In this document: piece by piece, positions 46,804 to 56,101 of the stretch
Numbering within the stretch: position 1 is the stretch's first letter
Layout: each line of letters begins with the position of its first letter
DNA from: CBDCTM01 sp965222005
GTDB taxonomy: Bacteria > Bacteroidota > Bacteroidia > Chitinophagales > Saprospiraceae
Direction of reading: 5' to 3'
NCBI GenBank assembly: GCA_965222005.1
Contig: OZ244935.1
Coordinates: forward strand, 6,130,045-6,194,044
Length of the DNA stretch: 64,000 nt
Position numbers and translations under genes: made by a program
The notes under the pieces: generated by a model
What the model saw: only the letters and a program-made list of their open reading frames with translations
Databases searched by the model: none
Told to the model about the DNA's origin: nothing

Positions 46804-47451
46804 ATGAAAATACACAAGGAAGGCTACAGAATATTATTCAGGCTAGGTTTACTTCTTGCCATACTTAACGTGCTGGTTATCAACTGGTTAGCACCGTTCA
46901 CAGGGGCTATCTCCATAGTGTCTGTACTTGTTTTCATTCTGGTTTTACAGTTCTTTCGCAACCCCCGCAGAGAGATATTAATTCCCAACAATAATCTCAT
47001 TTATGCTCCTGCAGATGGCAAAATTGTAGTCATCGAGGCGACGAATGAGCAGGAATATTTTAAGGATCGCCGCATGCAAGTGTCTATTTTTATGGGTCCT
47101 ACCAATGTACACGTCAATCGCAACCCAATCAGTGGTACGGTCAACTACTTCAAATATCATCCCGGCAAATATATGCTCGCCTGGCATCCAAAATCCTCAA
47201 TGGAAAACGAGCGAACCACAGTAGTTATCAATACTGGAGAAACCGAAATCCTGCTGCGCCAGATCGCCGGGGCTATGGCCAAGCGCATCGTTAACTATCT
47301 CGAACCCGGCGCTCAGGTCATTCAAGGTGCCGATATGGGCTTTATAAAATTTGGCTCCCGCGTCGATCTCTTTTTACCCCTTAATGCCAAAATTGAAGTA
47401 AAAATGGGCCAAAAAGTAAAGGGTAACCGAACGGTCATTGCACAATTGTAA
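46804..47451 (+). CDS. psd: Phosphatidylserine decarboxylase (short, archaetidylserine-decarboxylase-like form)
   Basis: The product is about 215 residues with an N-terminal membrane segment (two hydrophobic stretches, about 10-50). It contains YAPADGKIVVIEATNE, FMGPTNVHVNRNPISG and the self-cleavage site FGSR, where Gly-Ser cleavage creates the pyruvoyl group. It converts phosphatidylserine to phosphatidylethanolamine at the inner membrane. No pssA is next to it here. It ends 6 bp from the convergent bioY stop. Confidence 0.94.
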   Translation: MKIHKEGYRILFRLGLLLAILNVLVINWLAPFTGAISIVSVLVFILVLQFFRNPRREILIPNNNLIYAPADGKIVVIEATNEQEYFKDRRMQVSIFMGPTNVHVNRNPISGTVNYFKYHPGKYMLAWHPKSSMENERTTVVINTGETEILLRQIAGAMAKRIVNYLEPGAQVIQGADMGFIKFGSRVDLFLPLNAKIEVKMGQKVKGNRTVIAQL

Positions 47452-47457
47452 GAGCTT

Positions 47458-48003
47458 TTACTTCGCTTTCAGCCTACTCCTCTCCTTCCATTCATACCAA
47501 AACCACAAAACAGCCGCTCCCAGCACAATCTTCACTATCGCACCCGGCATAAAGGGCACTACACCAGCTTTCCAGGCTGTGGGCCATCCGTAGAGCCAGG
47601 CCAGGTACAGGCCGCCAAACAGCAAAATGGCAGCTGTGCCGAATGTCATCATCAACACGCCTTTGCCAAAAGGTCGGCTCCGGCTTCGCTCCCCCAGGTA
47701 GCCACACAGCCAGGCTCCTCCCACAAAGCCAAGCAGGTATCCGCCGCTTGGGCCTGTAAGTACGCCCAAACCGTGCGCCCCATTGGAAAAAACCGGCAGG
47801 CCTGCCACGCCCAGCAGGATGTAGAGCAGTACACTGATAGTACCCAGCCTTTGGCCCAACAGAGCACCTACCAGCAGTACAGCCAGACTCTGCCCGGTAA
47901 TGGGTATTAGCAAGCTGCTCAAAGTCCATTCCAGCCGTATCTGTGTGAACAAAATGATGCTCGCCACCCCAATCAATACCAAAGCTAACTTGCTGAAAAT
48001 CAA
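47458..48003 (-). CDS. bioY: Biotin transporter BioY (S component)
   Basis: The 181-residue product has about six membrane helices and the BioY motif GPSGGYLLGF (family GPTGGYL) near residue 85, plus PITGQSLAVLLVG near residue 34. BioY binds biotin with high affinity, alone or with an ECF module; no ECF genes are adjacent. It lies 38 bp downstream of the lipoprotein gene on the same strand and may be co-transcribed with it. Confidence 0.92.
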   Translation of the reverse strand: MIFSKLALVLIGVASIILFTQIRLEWTLSSLLIPITGQSLAVLLVGALLGQRLGTISVLLYILLGVAGLPVFSNGAHGLGVLTGPSGGYLLGFVGGAWLCGYLGERSRSRPFGKGVLMMTFGTAAILLFGGLYLAWLYGWPTAWKAGVVPFMPGAIVKIVLGAAVLWFWYEWKERSRLKAK

Positions 48004-48041
48004 TAGTTTACTTTAAAATTTTGAACCTATCTGTCTCACTT

Positions 48042-48728
48042 CTATTTCATGGCCGCCAGCTCATCCAGTGGCATATTTTTCATGGCTTTTTCCAGCTCGT
48101 CCGGGCTTAGGTTTTTCCCATTCAGTTGCAAAATGAATCGCTTTGCCAAAAGCACGCTGTACTCGCCACTTTGCCTGCTCTTGCTGTATTTTTCAAAGGT
48201 TTTGTAGCCCTTGTACGTAGAGGTACGTTCGTATCCATCCTTGTTTTCTTTATCCACTTCAATAGACGACCAGGCCGCCATGCCTAGTAAGACCGTTCCT
48301 ATACCCCCACTGTCAATAATTTTCAATTCCAGCCTTTTGTTTGCTGCTTCATAAATCGCTTCGCTGCTTGACACCTTAAAGCCTAGTGCGCCGCTCGTTT
48401 GGCCTTCAATATCAGTACGCTCTAAGCCCGCCAGTTTTTGAGGCATCAGATTTTTCAGTTTCCGGAAATTGACAGGCTCTACCTTCTCCCCATTGTTCAA
48501 CCCTTCAATCGCATCGCCCATTTTTTCCATCGCCTCATTGAGCGATTCTTCTGTATGTTTACCAATGTTCTCTCCCAAGTCTTTAAAACTTTCGCCAATT
48601 TTTTCGGCGCTTTCTTTCAATTCGCGTGCGGCCTTTTCTTCAGCTGTTTCTCGTTGGCAGGCACTAAAGCATACTGCTAACACAGCGCCTATCAGCAGGG
48701 TGCGGCACAAGAAGGTTGATGTTTTCAT
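48042..48728 (-). CDS. Lipoprotein, unknown function
   Basis: The product is about 228 residues from ATG 48728 (MKTSTFLCRTLLIGAVLAVCFSAC, lipobox FSAC). An upstream ATG would add 18 residues before the signal. A charged helical or coiled-coil segment follows (about 30-75: AEEKAARELKESAEKIGESF). A C-terminal beta-rich domain comes next (YKGYKTFEKYSKSRQSGEYS). I do not recognise a named family. Its position upstream of bioY gives no clear function. Confidence 0.68.
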   Translation of the reverse strand: MKTSTFLCRTLLIGAVLAVCFSACQRETAEEKAARELKESAEKIGESFKDLGENIGKHTEESLNEAMEKMGDAIEGLNNGEKVEPVNFRKLKNLMPQKLAGLERTDIEGQTSGALGFKVSSSEAIYEAANKRLELKIIDSGGIGTVLLGMAAWSSIEVDKENKDGYERTSTYKGYKTFEKYSKSRQSGEYSVLLAKRFILQLNGKNLSPDELEKAMKNMPLDELAAMK

Positions 48729-48838
48729 GGTTCTATTTTTAAAATGAAGAATTTGACTTTGTGGCAAATTTACTAAATCCACGATGGAAAAGCAGAGCTT
48801 GGAGGCAGACTATCTTTTGTAATCCATATCTTCACCGG

Positions 48839-49759
48839 ATGCCACTTGAATTGCTATCTATCAGACGGGATGTCCGACAAGCTATTGCGCACAAGCAGCC
48901 GGTGGTTGCGCTGGAATCCACCATCATCAGTCACGGGATGCCATTTCCCAACAATCTGAAAACAGCTCTTTCCGTAGAGGCCGTCGTACGGAGTCGAGGA
49001 GCTTTACCGGCTACCATAGCAGTATTGGACGGAAAGCTGAGAGTTGGGCTCACCGAAGAGGAAATCGGGCTGCTGGCAAAGCTAGGCCCTGAGGCCGCCA
49101 AAGTGAGTCGCCGCGATCTGGCCTTCGTTCTCCAGCAGCACAAACCCGGCGCTACTACCGTTGCTGCCTCCATGATTGGTGCCGCCAGGGCGGGCATCCG
49201 GTTTTTTGCTACCGGCGGGATTGGCGGTGTCCACAAAGGGGCTGCCCAACACATGGACATTTCTGCCGATCTCCAGGAATTGGCGCGTACTCCGGTAGCG
49301 GTGATCTGTGCAGGTGCCAAAGCCATCCTCGATCTGGAGCTCACTCTTGAATACCTGGAGACTTACGGCGTGCCTGTCATTGGCTACCAAACTGACGAAC
49401 TACCCGCTTTCTACAGCCGGCAAAGTGGCCTCCCTCTCGATATCCGGCTCGACACGGTAACGGAGGTGGCAAAGGTGGCTCAGCTTCATTGGGCATCAGG
49501 ATTGGATAGTGGCCTGATAATCGCCAATCCGATTGCCGAAGCCGATGAAGTGCCGGCAGCCGAAATCGCTCCCATCATTGAAATGGCTATCGAGGAAGCT
49601 GCAAAAAAGGGCATAAAAGGCAAGGCCCTCACCCCTTTCTTGCTGGCCAAAATCGAGTCGCTGACCGATGGGCGCAGTTTGAAGGCTAATATTTCGCTGG
49701 TTCATCAAAATACCCGATTGGCGGCCGACTTGGCAGTTGCTTACCATAAATTGCTTTGA
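48839..49759 (+). CDS. psuG: Pseudouridine-5'-phosphate glycosidase
   Basis: The product is about 306 residues from ATG 48839. A GTG at 48761 would add 26 residues that do not fit the family. PsuG features include VVALESTIISHGMPFP (metal/substrate region), GATTVAASMIGA, FATGGIGGVHKGA and VICAGAKAILD. It splits pseudouridine 5'-phosphate to uracil and ribose 5-phosphate. The pseudouridine kinase psuK is not adjacent. Confidence 0.95.
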   Translation: MPLELLSIRRDVRQAIAHKQPVVALESTIISHGMPFPNNLKTALSVEAVVRSRGALPATIAVLDGKLRVGLTEEEIGLLAKLGPEAAKVSRRDLAFVLQQHKPGATTVAASMIGAARAGIRFFATGGIGGVHKGAAQHMDISADLQELARTPVAVICAGAKAILDLELTLEYLETYGVPVIGYQTDELPAFYSRQSGLPLDIRLDTVTEVAKVAQLHWASGLDSGLIIANPIAEADEVPAAEIAPIIEMAIEEAAKKGIKGKALTPFLLAKIESLTDGRSLKANISLVHQNTRLAADLAVAYHKLL

Positions 49760-49876
49760 GTACACATTTGCTGAACAAGCAGCTCTTGCCTGTGAAAATG
49801 TATAAAAAATAGCGTAAGGCATACGGTCCCCACGCTATCGGAAAACAAAAACAAGATGTACTAGAGCAATCATCAC

Positions 49877-49945
49877 GCTTGTCGGCAGCAGCATGTATCT
49901 GCCACATAGACAAGCAGCAGGCAACCTGCATCAGGCGGATGCAGG
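49877..49945. repeat. Two inverted repeats between convergent psuG and ssb
   Basis: GCTTGTC (49877-49883) with GACAAGC (49909-49915), plus inner GGCAG/CTGCC, forms one stem. CCTGCAT (49925-49931) with ATGCAGG (49939-49945) forms a second over the ssb stop codon. Neither has a U-tract, so they may act as Rho-type or RNA-stability elements. Confidence 0.4.
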
Positions 49946-50278
49946 AGGTTTATTGAGTTTAATAAATTCATTCACTTTTACCTGTGTAACATAGCGGGTG
50001 ATCCCTTCTTTATCTTCGTAGGAGTGGTGCGTCAGCTTGCCTTGTACAGCCACTTCATTGCCCTTTTTGAGCAATTTTTCCATAAGCTCGGCAGTGAACC
50101 CAAAAGCAACCAACTTGTGCCACTGGGTCTCTATTACTTTCTCACCCTTGGCATTTTTATAAGAATCGTTGGTAGCTATACTTAGCTTTACCAGTGTACT
50201 TCCGTTCTCCAATTTCATAACCTCCGGGTCCTGGCCCAAATGGCCGATCAGGTGTACGCTGTTTCTTAAAGTATTCAT
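49931..50278 (-). CDS. ssb: Single-stranded DNA-binding protein, short form
   Basis: The 115-residue product is one OB-fold: MNTLRNSVHLIGHLGQDPEV, then WHKLVAFG and QGKLTHHSYEDKEG. It ends NKPPASA and lacks the acidic tail with DDDIPF-like tip through which main SSB proteins recruit repair enzymes. It may therefore be a second, accessory SSB. Small inverted repeats lie upstream (50299-50314 and 50341-50361), with possible roles in control. Confidence 0.9.
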   Translation of the reverse strand: MNTLRNSVHLIGHLGQDPEVMKLENGSTLVKLSIATNDSYKNAKGEKVIETQWHKLVAFGFTAELMEKLLKKGNEVAVQGKLTHHSYEDKEGITRYVTQVKVNEFIKLNKPPASA

Positions 50279-50442
50279 GATGCTAAAAATTTTGTTGCCT
50301 GAAGCTATCCAGGCGATTTAAAAAAGTCGATCAATAAAGTTATTCGCTCCATTATCGAATAGTTTATTTTATTGACACTGCAAAGAAAAGGGGCTTTTTA
50401 CTTGGAAGTCGTGTATTAATTGAGTAGTTTCGTTTGTAATCG

Positions 50443-50460
50443 TTTGCATCCAATTGCAAA
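50443..50460. promoter_or_regulatory. Palindrome upstream of the zinc-ribbon/kinase operon
   Basis: TTTGCA (50443-50448) and TGCAAA (50455-50460) form a perfect 6-bp inverted repeat with a 6-bp spacer, about 40 bp before ATG 50503. The left arm could also act as a -33 TTTG. It may be an operator. Confidence 0.35.
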
Positions 50461-50502
50461 TAACTGGTTTTTTATAATCAATTGACTGTCAATTACTTAT
50501 AT

Positions 50503-50868
50503 ATGCGTACAAAAAAAGCCTGCCTGGAGTGTGGAGATGAAATTCGGGGCCGCTCCGATAAAAAATTCTGTTCCGACCAATGCCGAAGCAGTTACAACAA
50601 CCGCCTCAATAGCGATGCCAACAACTTTATGCGCAACGTCAACAACATCCTGCGCAAAAATCGCCGCATACTGGCCGACCTCAACCCGCATGGCAAATCA
50701 AAAGTGCATCGCGACAAGCTGCTCGAACGAGGCTTCAAGTTTAGCTATTTCACCAACCTTTATCGCACCAAAGCTGGTAAGACCTACCACTTCTGCTATG
50801 AGCAGGGATACCTCGAATTGGACAATAATTGGTTTGCCTTAGTCATCCGCCAACAATACGTCGAATGA
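50503..50868 (+). CDS. Zinc-ribbon protein (DUF2116-like)
   Basis: The product is about 121 residues from ATG 50503. The N-terminus has the zinc ribbon ACLECGDEIRGRSDKKFCSD followed by QC, giving CxxC and CxxxC pairs, a form common in small Bacteroidota proteins with an N-terminal Zn ribbon. The rest is basic and likely helical (RNVNNILRKNRRILADLNP), then beta-rich. It may bind nucleic acid; the function is unknown. Its stop overlaps the next gene's start by 4 nt. Confidence 0.78.
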   Translation: MRTKKACLECGDEIRGRSDKKFCSDQCRSSYNNRLNSDANNFMRNVNNILRKNRRILADLNPHGKSKVHRDKLLERGFKFSYFTNLYRTKAGKTYHFCYEQGYLELDNNWFALVIRQQYVE

Positions 50869-51386
50869 ATAGCAGAAGAGCGCAACAAGTTATCATTCTA
50901 AACGGCCCGGCAGGTGTAGGAAAAACTACAATCGGCAGGTTGATTGCAGCAAAATTTCAAAATGGCGTTTGCATTTCCGGCGATGCGCTGAAAGCATTTA
51001 TTATTCATCGTACGGCTTCGGTAAAAGGGCGTCTTGGCTACAAAAATGGAGCAAGCCTGGTCAACAATTTTATCGATGCGGGTTATGAAATGGTGGTATT
51101 TGAATACGTTTTTCCCGCCAGAAAGCATGTCGAATATTTTAAAGAAGTGCTTCAACCAACCGTACCATTAAATGTAAATGTATTCACCTTATGGGCAGAG
51201 CTGGCAACGGTACAAGCGCGTGAAGCGAAACGATCGGGCCGCTCGCCCCTTCACGAAAGAGTTGTTGAATGTTATAGGGAGATGGAGCCAAAGTTGGCTG
51301 AATTTGGTACAATTATTAATACCGAAAACTTTTCACCGCAGGATATTGCAGATAGGATACTGTCATTCGCAGAGCAGGCCAGTTGA
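50865..51386 (+). CDS. P-loop kinase/ATPase (small AAA-type)
   Basis: The product is about 173 residues from ATG 50865, which overlaps the previous stop (ATGA). Walker A is GPAGVGKTTIG near residue 15; VVFEYVFPAR fits a Walker B position. The layout resembles chloramphenicol-phosphotransferase-like and other small nucleotide or drug kinases (AAA_33). The substrate is unknown. An Arg-rich segment (REAKRSGRSPLHERV) could be a lid. It is translationally coupled to the zinc-ribbon gene. Confidence 0.78.
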   Translation: MNSRRAQQVIILNGPAGVGKTTIGRLIAAKFQNGVCISGDALKAFIIHRTASVKGRLGYKNGASLVNNFIDAGYEMVVFEYVFPARKHVEYFKEVLQPTVPLNVNVFTLWAELATVQAREAKRSGRSPLHERVVECYREMEPKLAEFGTIINTENFSPQDIADRILSFAEQAS

Positions 51387-51396
51387 CAAGCAAGTT

Positions 51397-53316
51397 TCAC
51401 TTTCGCCGGCCAAACTTCTTTTTGGCAAATCCGCTATGCGCTTTCCTTCGGCCTTTGATCATTTCTCGTTTTTGATGTTTTTTCCGATCGCGCAGCAGCT
51501 TTTCGAGCAGATCCTCTCTGCCTAAGCGCTTCAGCTTTTCGCGGATGCGCTGATGGTTTTCTCTTTTGTACCAAAAAAAGAACAAGTGCTGGTTTTTCTT
51601 TTCCTTGGCAGACTTGGCTGTATAAACCGGCTTCAAGGTATAGGGATGAAGGCCCGTATAATAAATAACCGTAGCCACCGTCATAGGGGTAGGCGTGAAG
51701 TCCTGCACCTGTTCCAGCCGGAAGCCCATTTCCTTGGTTTCGGCAGCCAGATTAGCCATATCCTCCTCTTCGCAACCCGGATGGCTCGATATGAAATACG
51801 GGATCAGCGGCTGGTTGAGACCATGCTTTTGGTTGAGGCGATCGTACTTTTTTTTGAATTCGTGGAAATATTTGAATGAAGGCTTGCGCATCACGCGCAA
51901 AGTAGCATCGGAGGTATGCTCAGGTGCCACTTTTAGCCGTCCGCTTACATGCCTGCACACCACCTGCTCCAAATACTCATCGAGGCTGTCATCGGCATTT
52001 TTGTTATAGCTATCCACCAGCAAATCATAACGAATACCACTTCCGACAAAGGCTTTCTTCACTTCGGGATGTGCATCCACCTTTTTATACAACTCGGTCA
52101 TCGGTTTGTGGCTGGTATCCAGATTATTGCAGATCACCGGATGAATGCAGGAGGGACTGACACAGCGGTCACAAATTTCCTGCACCTTGCCTTTCATACG
52201 ATACATATTGGCCGAAGGGCCGCCCAAATCGCTAATGTAGCCTTTAAAGTCAGGCATTTTTGTCACCTGGTCCACTTCTTTGAGGATCGACGCTTCAGAA
52301 CGGCTGGCGATGAATTTGCCCTGATGTGCTGAAATGGTACAAAAGCTGCAACCGCCAAAACAACCCCGATGCATATTCACAGAAAAGCGAATCATTTCAT
52401 ATGCGGGTACTGAACCACGCTTTTTATATTTAGGATGGGGCATGCGGGTGTAGGGCAGGTCGAAGGCTGCATCGATCTGAGGCTCTGTCATCGGCGGATA
52501 GGGCGGGTTCACGATTAACAGATGCTCTCCTACTGCTTGCACAAGGCGCCTGGCCTGCACACTGTTCGACTCTCGCTCGATATGTTTGAAATTGGCCGCA
52601 AAGGCGACTTTGTCGCGCAGGCACTTTTCATGAGAATTTAGCTGAATGTCCTCCCAGCTTTTATTGACAGGCAAGGGCTTTGATTTTGGGTACAGGACAG
52701 CCGTTTGCGGAATGGTGGTCATGGACGAAAAAGGCACTCCTTTTTGAAGCAGTCGGATAATTTCCCGCAGAGGCAGCTCACCCATCCCGTACACCAGCAA
52801 GTCGGCACCACACATTTCCAAAATGCTGGGGAAAAGCTTGTCGGCCCAGTAATCGTAATGCGTCACACGACGCAGCGAAGCTTCGATGCCACCGATCACG
52901 ACCGGCACATCGGGGTACAGCTGTTTGAGGATTTTGGTGTAAACATGGGTAGCATAATCCGGCCGAAAGCCGCTCGACCCGCCAGCGGTGTACGCATCGG
53001 TGGAGCGGCGGCGGCGGGCAGCGGTATAATGATTGACCATGCTGTCCATGCAGCCGGAGGTAACGCCAAAGAACAGACGCGGGCGACCCATTTTTTTAAA
53101 ATCACGCAGATCGTCCTGCCAGTTAGGCTGTGGCACAATAGCTACCCGCAAGCCTTCATCCTCCAGGATGCGGCCGACCACCGCAGAGCCGAAGGCAGGG
53201 TGGTCCACATAGGCATCGCCGGAAATGAGGATTACATCCAGCTCCTCCCAGCCACGAGCCTCCACTTCCTTGCGGGTGATGGGAAGCCAATCCGATATGG
53301 GCCGATCGTCGAACAT
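51397..53316 (-). CDS. ygiQ: YgiQ-family radical SAM protein
   Basis: The product is about 639 residues from ATG 53316 (MFDDRPISDWLPITRKEVEA); an ATG at 53334 adds six. The radical SAM cluster motif is CFGGCSFC (CxxxCxxC) near residue 330, preceded by NMHRG. The N-terminal domain (VILISGDAYVDHPAFG) is cobalamin-domain-like. The C-terminus is Lys/Arg-rich. The cellular reaction is not known. Its start lies about 25 bp from a truncated TPR gene on the other strand. Confidence 0.94.
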   Translation of the reverse strand: MFDDRPISDWLPITRKEVEARGWEELDVILISGDAYVDHPAFGSAVVGRILEDEGLRVAIVPQPNWQDDLRDFKKMGRPRLFFGVTSGCMDSMVNHYTAARRRRSTDAYTAGGSSGFRPDYATHVYTKILKQLYPDVPVVIGGIEASLRRVTHYDYWADKLFPSILEMCGADLLVYGMGELPLREIIRLLQKGVPFSSMTTIPQTAVLYPKSKPLPVNKSWEDIQLNSHEKCLRDKVAFAANFKHIERESNSVQARRLVQAVGEHLLIVNPPYPPMTEPQIDAAFDLPYTRMPHPKYKKRGSVPAYEMIRFSVNMHRGCFGGCSFCTISAHQGKFIASRSEASILKEVDQVTKMPDFKGYISDLGGPSANMYRMKGKVQEICDRCVSPSCIHPVICNNLDTSHKPMTELYKKVDAHPEVKKAFVGSGIRYDLLVDSYNKNADDSLDEYLEQVVCRHVSGRLKVAPEHTSDATLRVMRKPSFKYFHEFKKKYDRLNQKHGLNQPLIPYFISSHPGCEEEDMANLAAETKEMGFRLEQVQDFTPTPMTVATVIYYTGLHPYTLKPVYTAKSAKEKKNQHLFFFWYKRENHQRIREKLKRLGREDLLEKLLRDRKKHQKREMIKGRRKAHSGFAKKKFGRRK

Positions 53317-53341
53317 ATTGTAAAGATAATGCAAATTGTAG

Positions 53342-54487
53342 TGGAGGAATGACGATGCCTACAAAGAGTATTTTGCGGCAAAAGAAAACTGGAGTAAGGA
53401 TTACAACCAAGCGCTCCTCCATATCAATCGGGCGATCGCTTTGGACAGTGGTTTTGTTGGAGCTTATTTCCTGAAAATCTCGCTCTTGCAAAACCTGGGC
53501 AAAACGGAAGAAGCCAGACAGATTGGCCAACAATTGGAAAGCCGCAGCGCCGAGCTCAATCAGTTTCACAAGCATTACCTGCGTTTTGAGCTGGCTAAAA
53601 TGAACGGCCAAAATGCCAAAGCTTTTCAATATTTTGAAGACATATACCTGCTGGATACTAAAGACATTTTTAAAAACACGAGCATGGCAGTATATGCCCT
53701 CGAATTTATGAACGATCCTGAAAAGGCGCTGGAGGTGATGAACCAGGTCAACTACGAAAAGCTGGATTTTAACAGCTGCCAGTACTGTTACCAGCAAACG
53801 CACCTCCGCGCACGGGCTTACATCGAATTGCGGCAATATAAAAAAGCTTTACAGATCATCCACCAAACACCGGGCTATGAACGCAACCGTTTGTGTCGGC
53901 AGTTCGAAATTCGTGCTTTAGCCGGTTTGCAGCAATATGAAACGATAGCAACGCTTTTGGAACAGCTCGACAAAAAACAGCTGAACAAGGATTATCGTTA
54001 TCTATATTTCGTAGCTGCTTATGAAGCAAAACTGATGGGCAATGAGCAGGCCACTCAGTCTTTTAGCACCCAAGCTCTTCAGCTCTATCGCGATAAGCCA
54101 AACAGGCATATGCAAATGCGCTGCTTGTATTTGCTGGGAGATTTTGCACAGGCTAATACTTTGCTGGAAGAACTTTGGAAGCCGGAAACCCCAACATATT
54201 TGTACCTGTCGAGGCTCGGCTGTATCGGTGCAATTCAGCAAAACCGGGAAGTGGCTATGGCAAGCCTTCAACAGCTCGATAGACTGGACCAAACGGTAGC
54301 AGGTAGCTATATCCCCTATCAGCAAGCCCGCATCCATAGCTTGCTGGGGCAAAAAGATCAGGCGATTTCTTATCTCAAACGGGCCCTTCAGCGGGGGCGT
54401 AAATACACACCTTACACCTTTCAGTACGATCCCGATTTTGTAGCCTTGCACAATTATCCGCCGTTCCGAAAATTGCTCAAACCGTAA
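53342..54487 (+). pseudogene. 5'-truncated TPR-repeat regulator gene
   Basis: The frame is open from 53342 to 54487, but a TAG lies at 53339-53341 and there is no ATG or GTG start; TTG at 53441 is the first possible start. Residues encoded upstream of that TTG (AYKEYFAAKENWSKDYNQAL, then LLHINRAIALD) already read as TPR helices, so homology begins before any start. The C-terminal end (DPDFVALHNYPPFRKLLKP) is typical of regulators with an N-terminal winged helix, cyclase or kinase followed by TPRs. The N-terminal domain is missing, and the break falls next to the divergent ygiQ start. A short functional protein from TTG 53441 remains possible. Confidence 0.6.
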
Positions 54488-54610
54488 TCCTCTCCTCATC
54501 TTACCGTGCTTGCCTCCCTGTTGAGTTCGGTGGAGAATTATTCAGCTTGCCGAAAATTTTCATTTTTTTGAAAGCCACCCTATCTTAGCTGTCATACCTT
54601 TAACATTACA

Positions 54611-56026
54611 ATGCAGCGATCGCTTTACAATCCTGATGACACCATCATAGCTATAGCTACACCGGCCGGTATCGGGGCCATTGGCATCTTGCGCCTTTCC
54701 GGCAAAGATGCCATCCGCATTGCCAATACCGCTTTTTATGGTAAAGCCCTCGATATCCAGCAGAGCCATACCATACACTTTGGTAGTATCCGCGATGAAG
54801 AGGGGCGTATCCTCGATGAAGTACTTGTTTCGCTTTTTATTGGTCCCAATTCCTATACTGGCGAGGATGTGGTTGAAATTTCATGCCACGGCTCTTCCTA
54901 TATTCATCAGCAAATTATCGAGCTGTGTATTCGCAAAGGAGCGCGGCTGGCACAGCCTGGCGAATTTACCCTCCGTGCCTTTCTCAACGGAAAGCTCGAC
55001 TTGTCGCAGGCCGAAGCGGTTGCCGATCTAATTGCCTCCTCTTCCGAATCAGCTCATGCGATAGCCATACAGCAAATGCGTGGAGGCTTCAGCCAGGAGA
55101 TTCAGAAGCTGCGGCAACAGCTGATTGATTTTGCCAGTCTCATTGAGCTGGAGTTGGACTTCTCTGAAGAAGATGTAGCCTTTGCCAACAGAGAGGAATT
55201 GCGGCAGCTGGTTGAAAAAATTCATAAGCTACTCAACCAACTTATCGAGTCCTTCCAATTGGGCAATGCCATCAAGCTGGGTGTCAATACAGTGATTGCC
55301 GGTCGGCCCAATGCCGGCAAATCCACCTTGCTCAATGCGTTACTCAATGAAGAGCGGGCCATAGTGAGTCATATTCCCGGCACCACACGCGACACCATTG
55401 AAGAGGTGTTGAACATCCGAGGTATCCAGTTTCGGCTTATCGATACGGCTGGCATCCGCAAGGCGCAGGATCAGATCGAGCAGGTAGGTATTGAAAGGAC
55501 GATTGAAAAGATAGCCCAATCTACCGTGGTCATTTATGTATTTGACGTCACCGAATCGCGGCCGGCAGACCTTTGGCAGGATGTCGAACGTTTCCTACAA
55601 GGCAGCCGCGCCCTCACTGCCAAAAGCAAGCAGCTTTTTGTAGCCAACAAGATGGACCTCAACCCCTATGTAGAGCCCGACGATTATTACAAAGCCGGGT
55701 TGATCGAAGCTTCCAACCTGATCACTGTATCCGCTAAAAATCGCATGAACATTGAGTTTCTTAAAGATATGCTCTTTTCCCAAATCGTGGACCATCACGG
55801 CCTGGCAGGCCATTCGGTAGTGAGCAATGCCCGCCATTACGAAGCCCTCACCAAAGCCCGCGAAAGCCTTCAGGATGTGCTCAAAGCTATGGATAGTGGC
55901 ATCTCTTCCGATTTTGTAGCTATGGATATTCGGCGGGCTCTGGCCTATCTGGGCGAGATCACCGGTGAGGTGAGTACGGATGACTTGCTGGGTAATATCT
56001 TTTCGAAATTTTGTATTGGGAAGTGA
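54611..56026 (+). CDS. mnmE: tRNA modification GTPase MnmE (TrmE)
   Basis: The 471-residue product has an N-terminal tetrahydrofolate-binding domain (DTIIAIATPAGIGAIGILRL), a helical domain, an inserted GTPase domain (GRPNAGKSTLLN, DTAGIRK, NKMD) and the C-terminal CIGK whose Cys is needed for tRNA wobble-uridine modification with MnmG. The length is normal. A weak promoter (TTTC at 54558, TATCTTAG at 54581-54588) lies upstream. Confidence 0.97.
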   Translation: MQRSLYNPDDTIIAIATPAGIGAIGILRLSGKDAIRIANTAFYGKALDIQQSHTIHFGSIRDEEGRILDEVLVSLFIGPNSYTGEDVVEISCHGSSYIHQQIIELCIRKGARLAQPGEFTLRAFLNGKLDLSQAEAVADLIASSSESAHAIAIQQMRGGFSQEIQKLRQQLIDFASLIELELDFSEEDVAFANREELRQLVEKIHKLLNQLIESFQLGNAIKLGVNTVIAGRPNAGKSTLLNALLNEERAIVSHIPGTTRDTIEEVLNIRGIQFRLIDTAGIRKAQDQIEQVGIERTIEKIAQSTVVIYVFDVTESRPADLWQDVERFLQGSRALTAKSKQLFVANKMDLNPYVEPDDYYKAGLIEASNLITVSAKNRMNIEFLKDMLFSQIVDHHGLAGHSVVSNARHYEALTKARESLQDVLKAMDSGISSDFVAMDIRRALAYLGEITGEVSTDDLLGNIFSKFCIGK

Positions 56027-56101
56027 TAAGGTATAGGCTAGTGTGTATATTTTCGTAATTTCACCACCTTTATATTCAGGCATAGAAAAATCTATTCATA
56101 G

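Noticed and set aside
56027..56101. GTAATTTCAC upstream of the AbgT gene as a third Crp/Fnr site
   Set aside because: It lacks the palindromic GTTAC/GTCAC half and the GCAC flank present in the two good sites.
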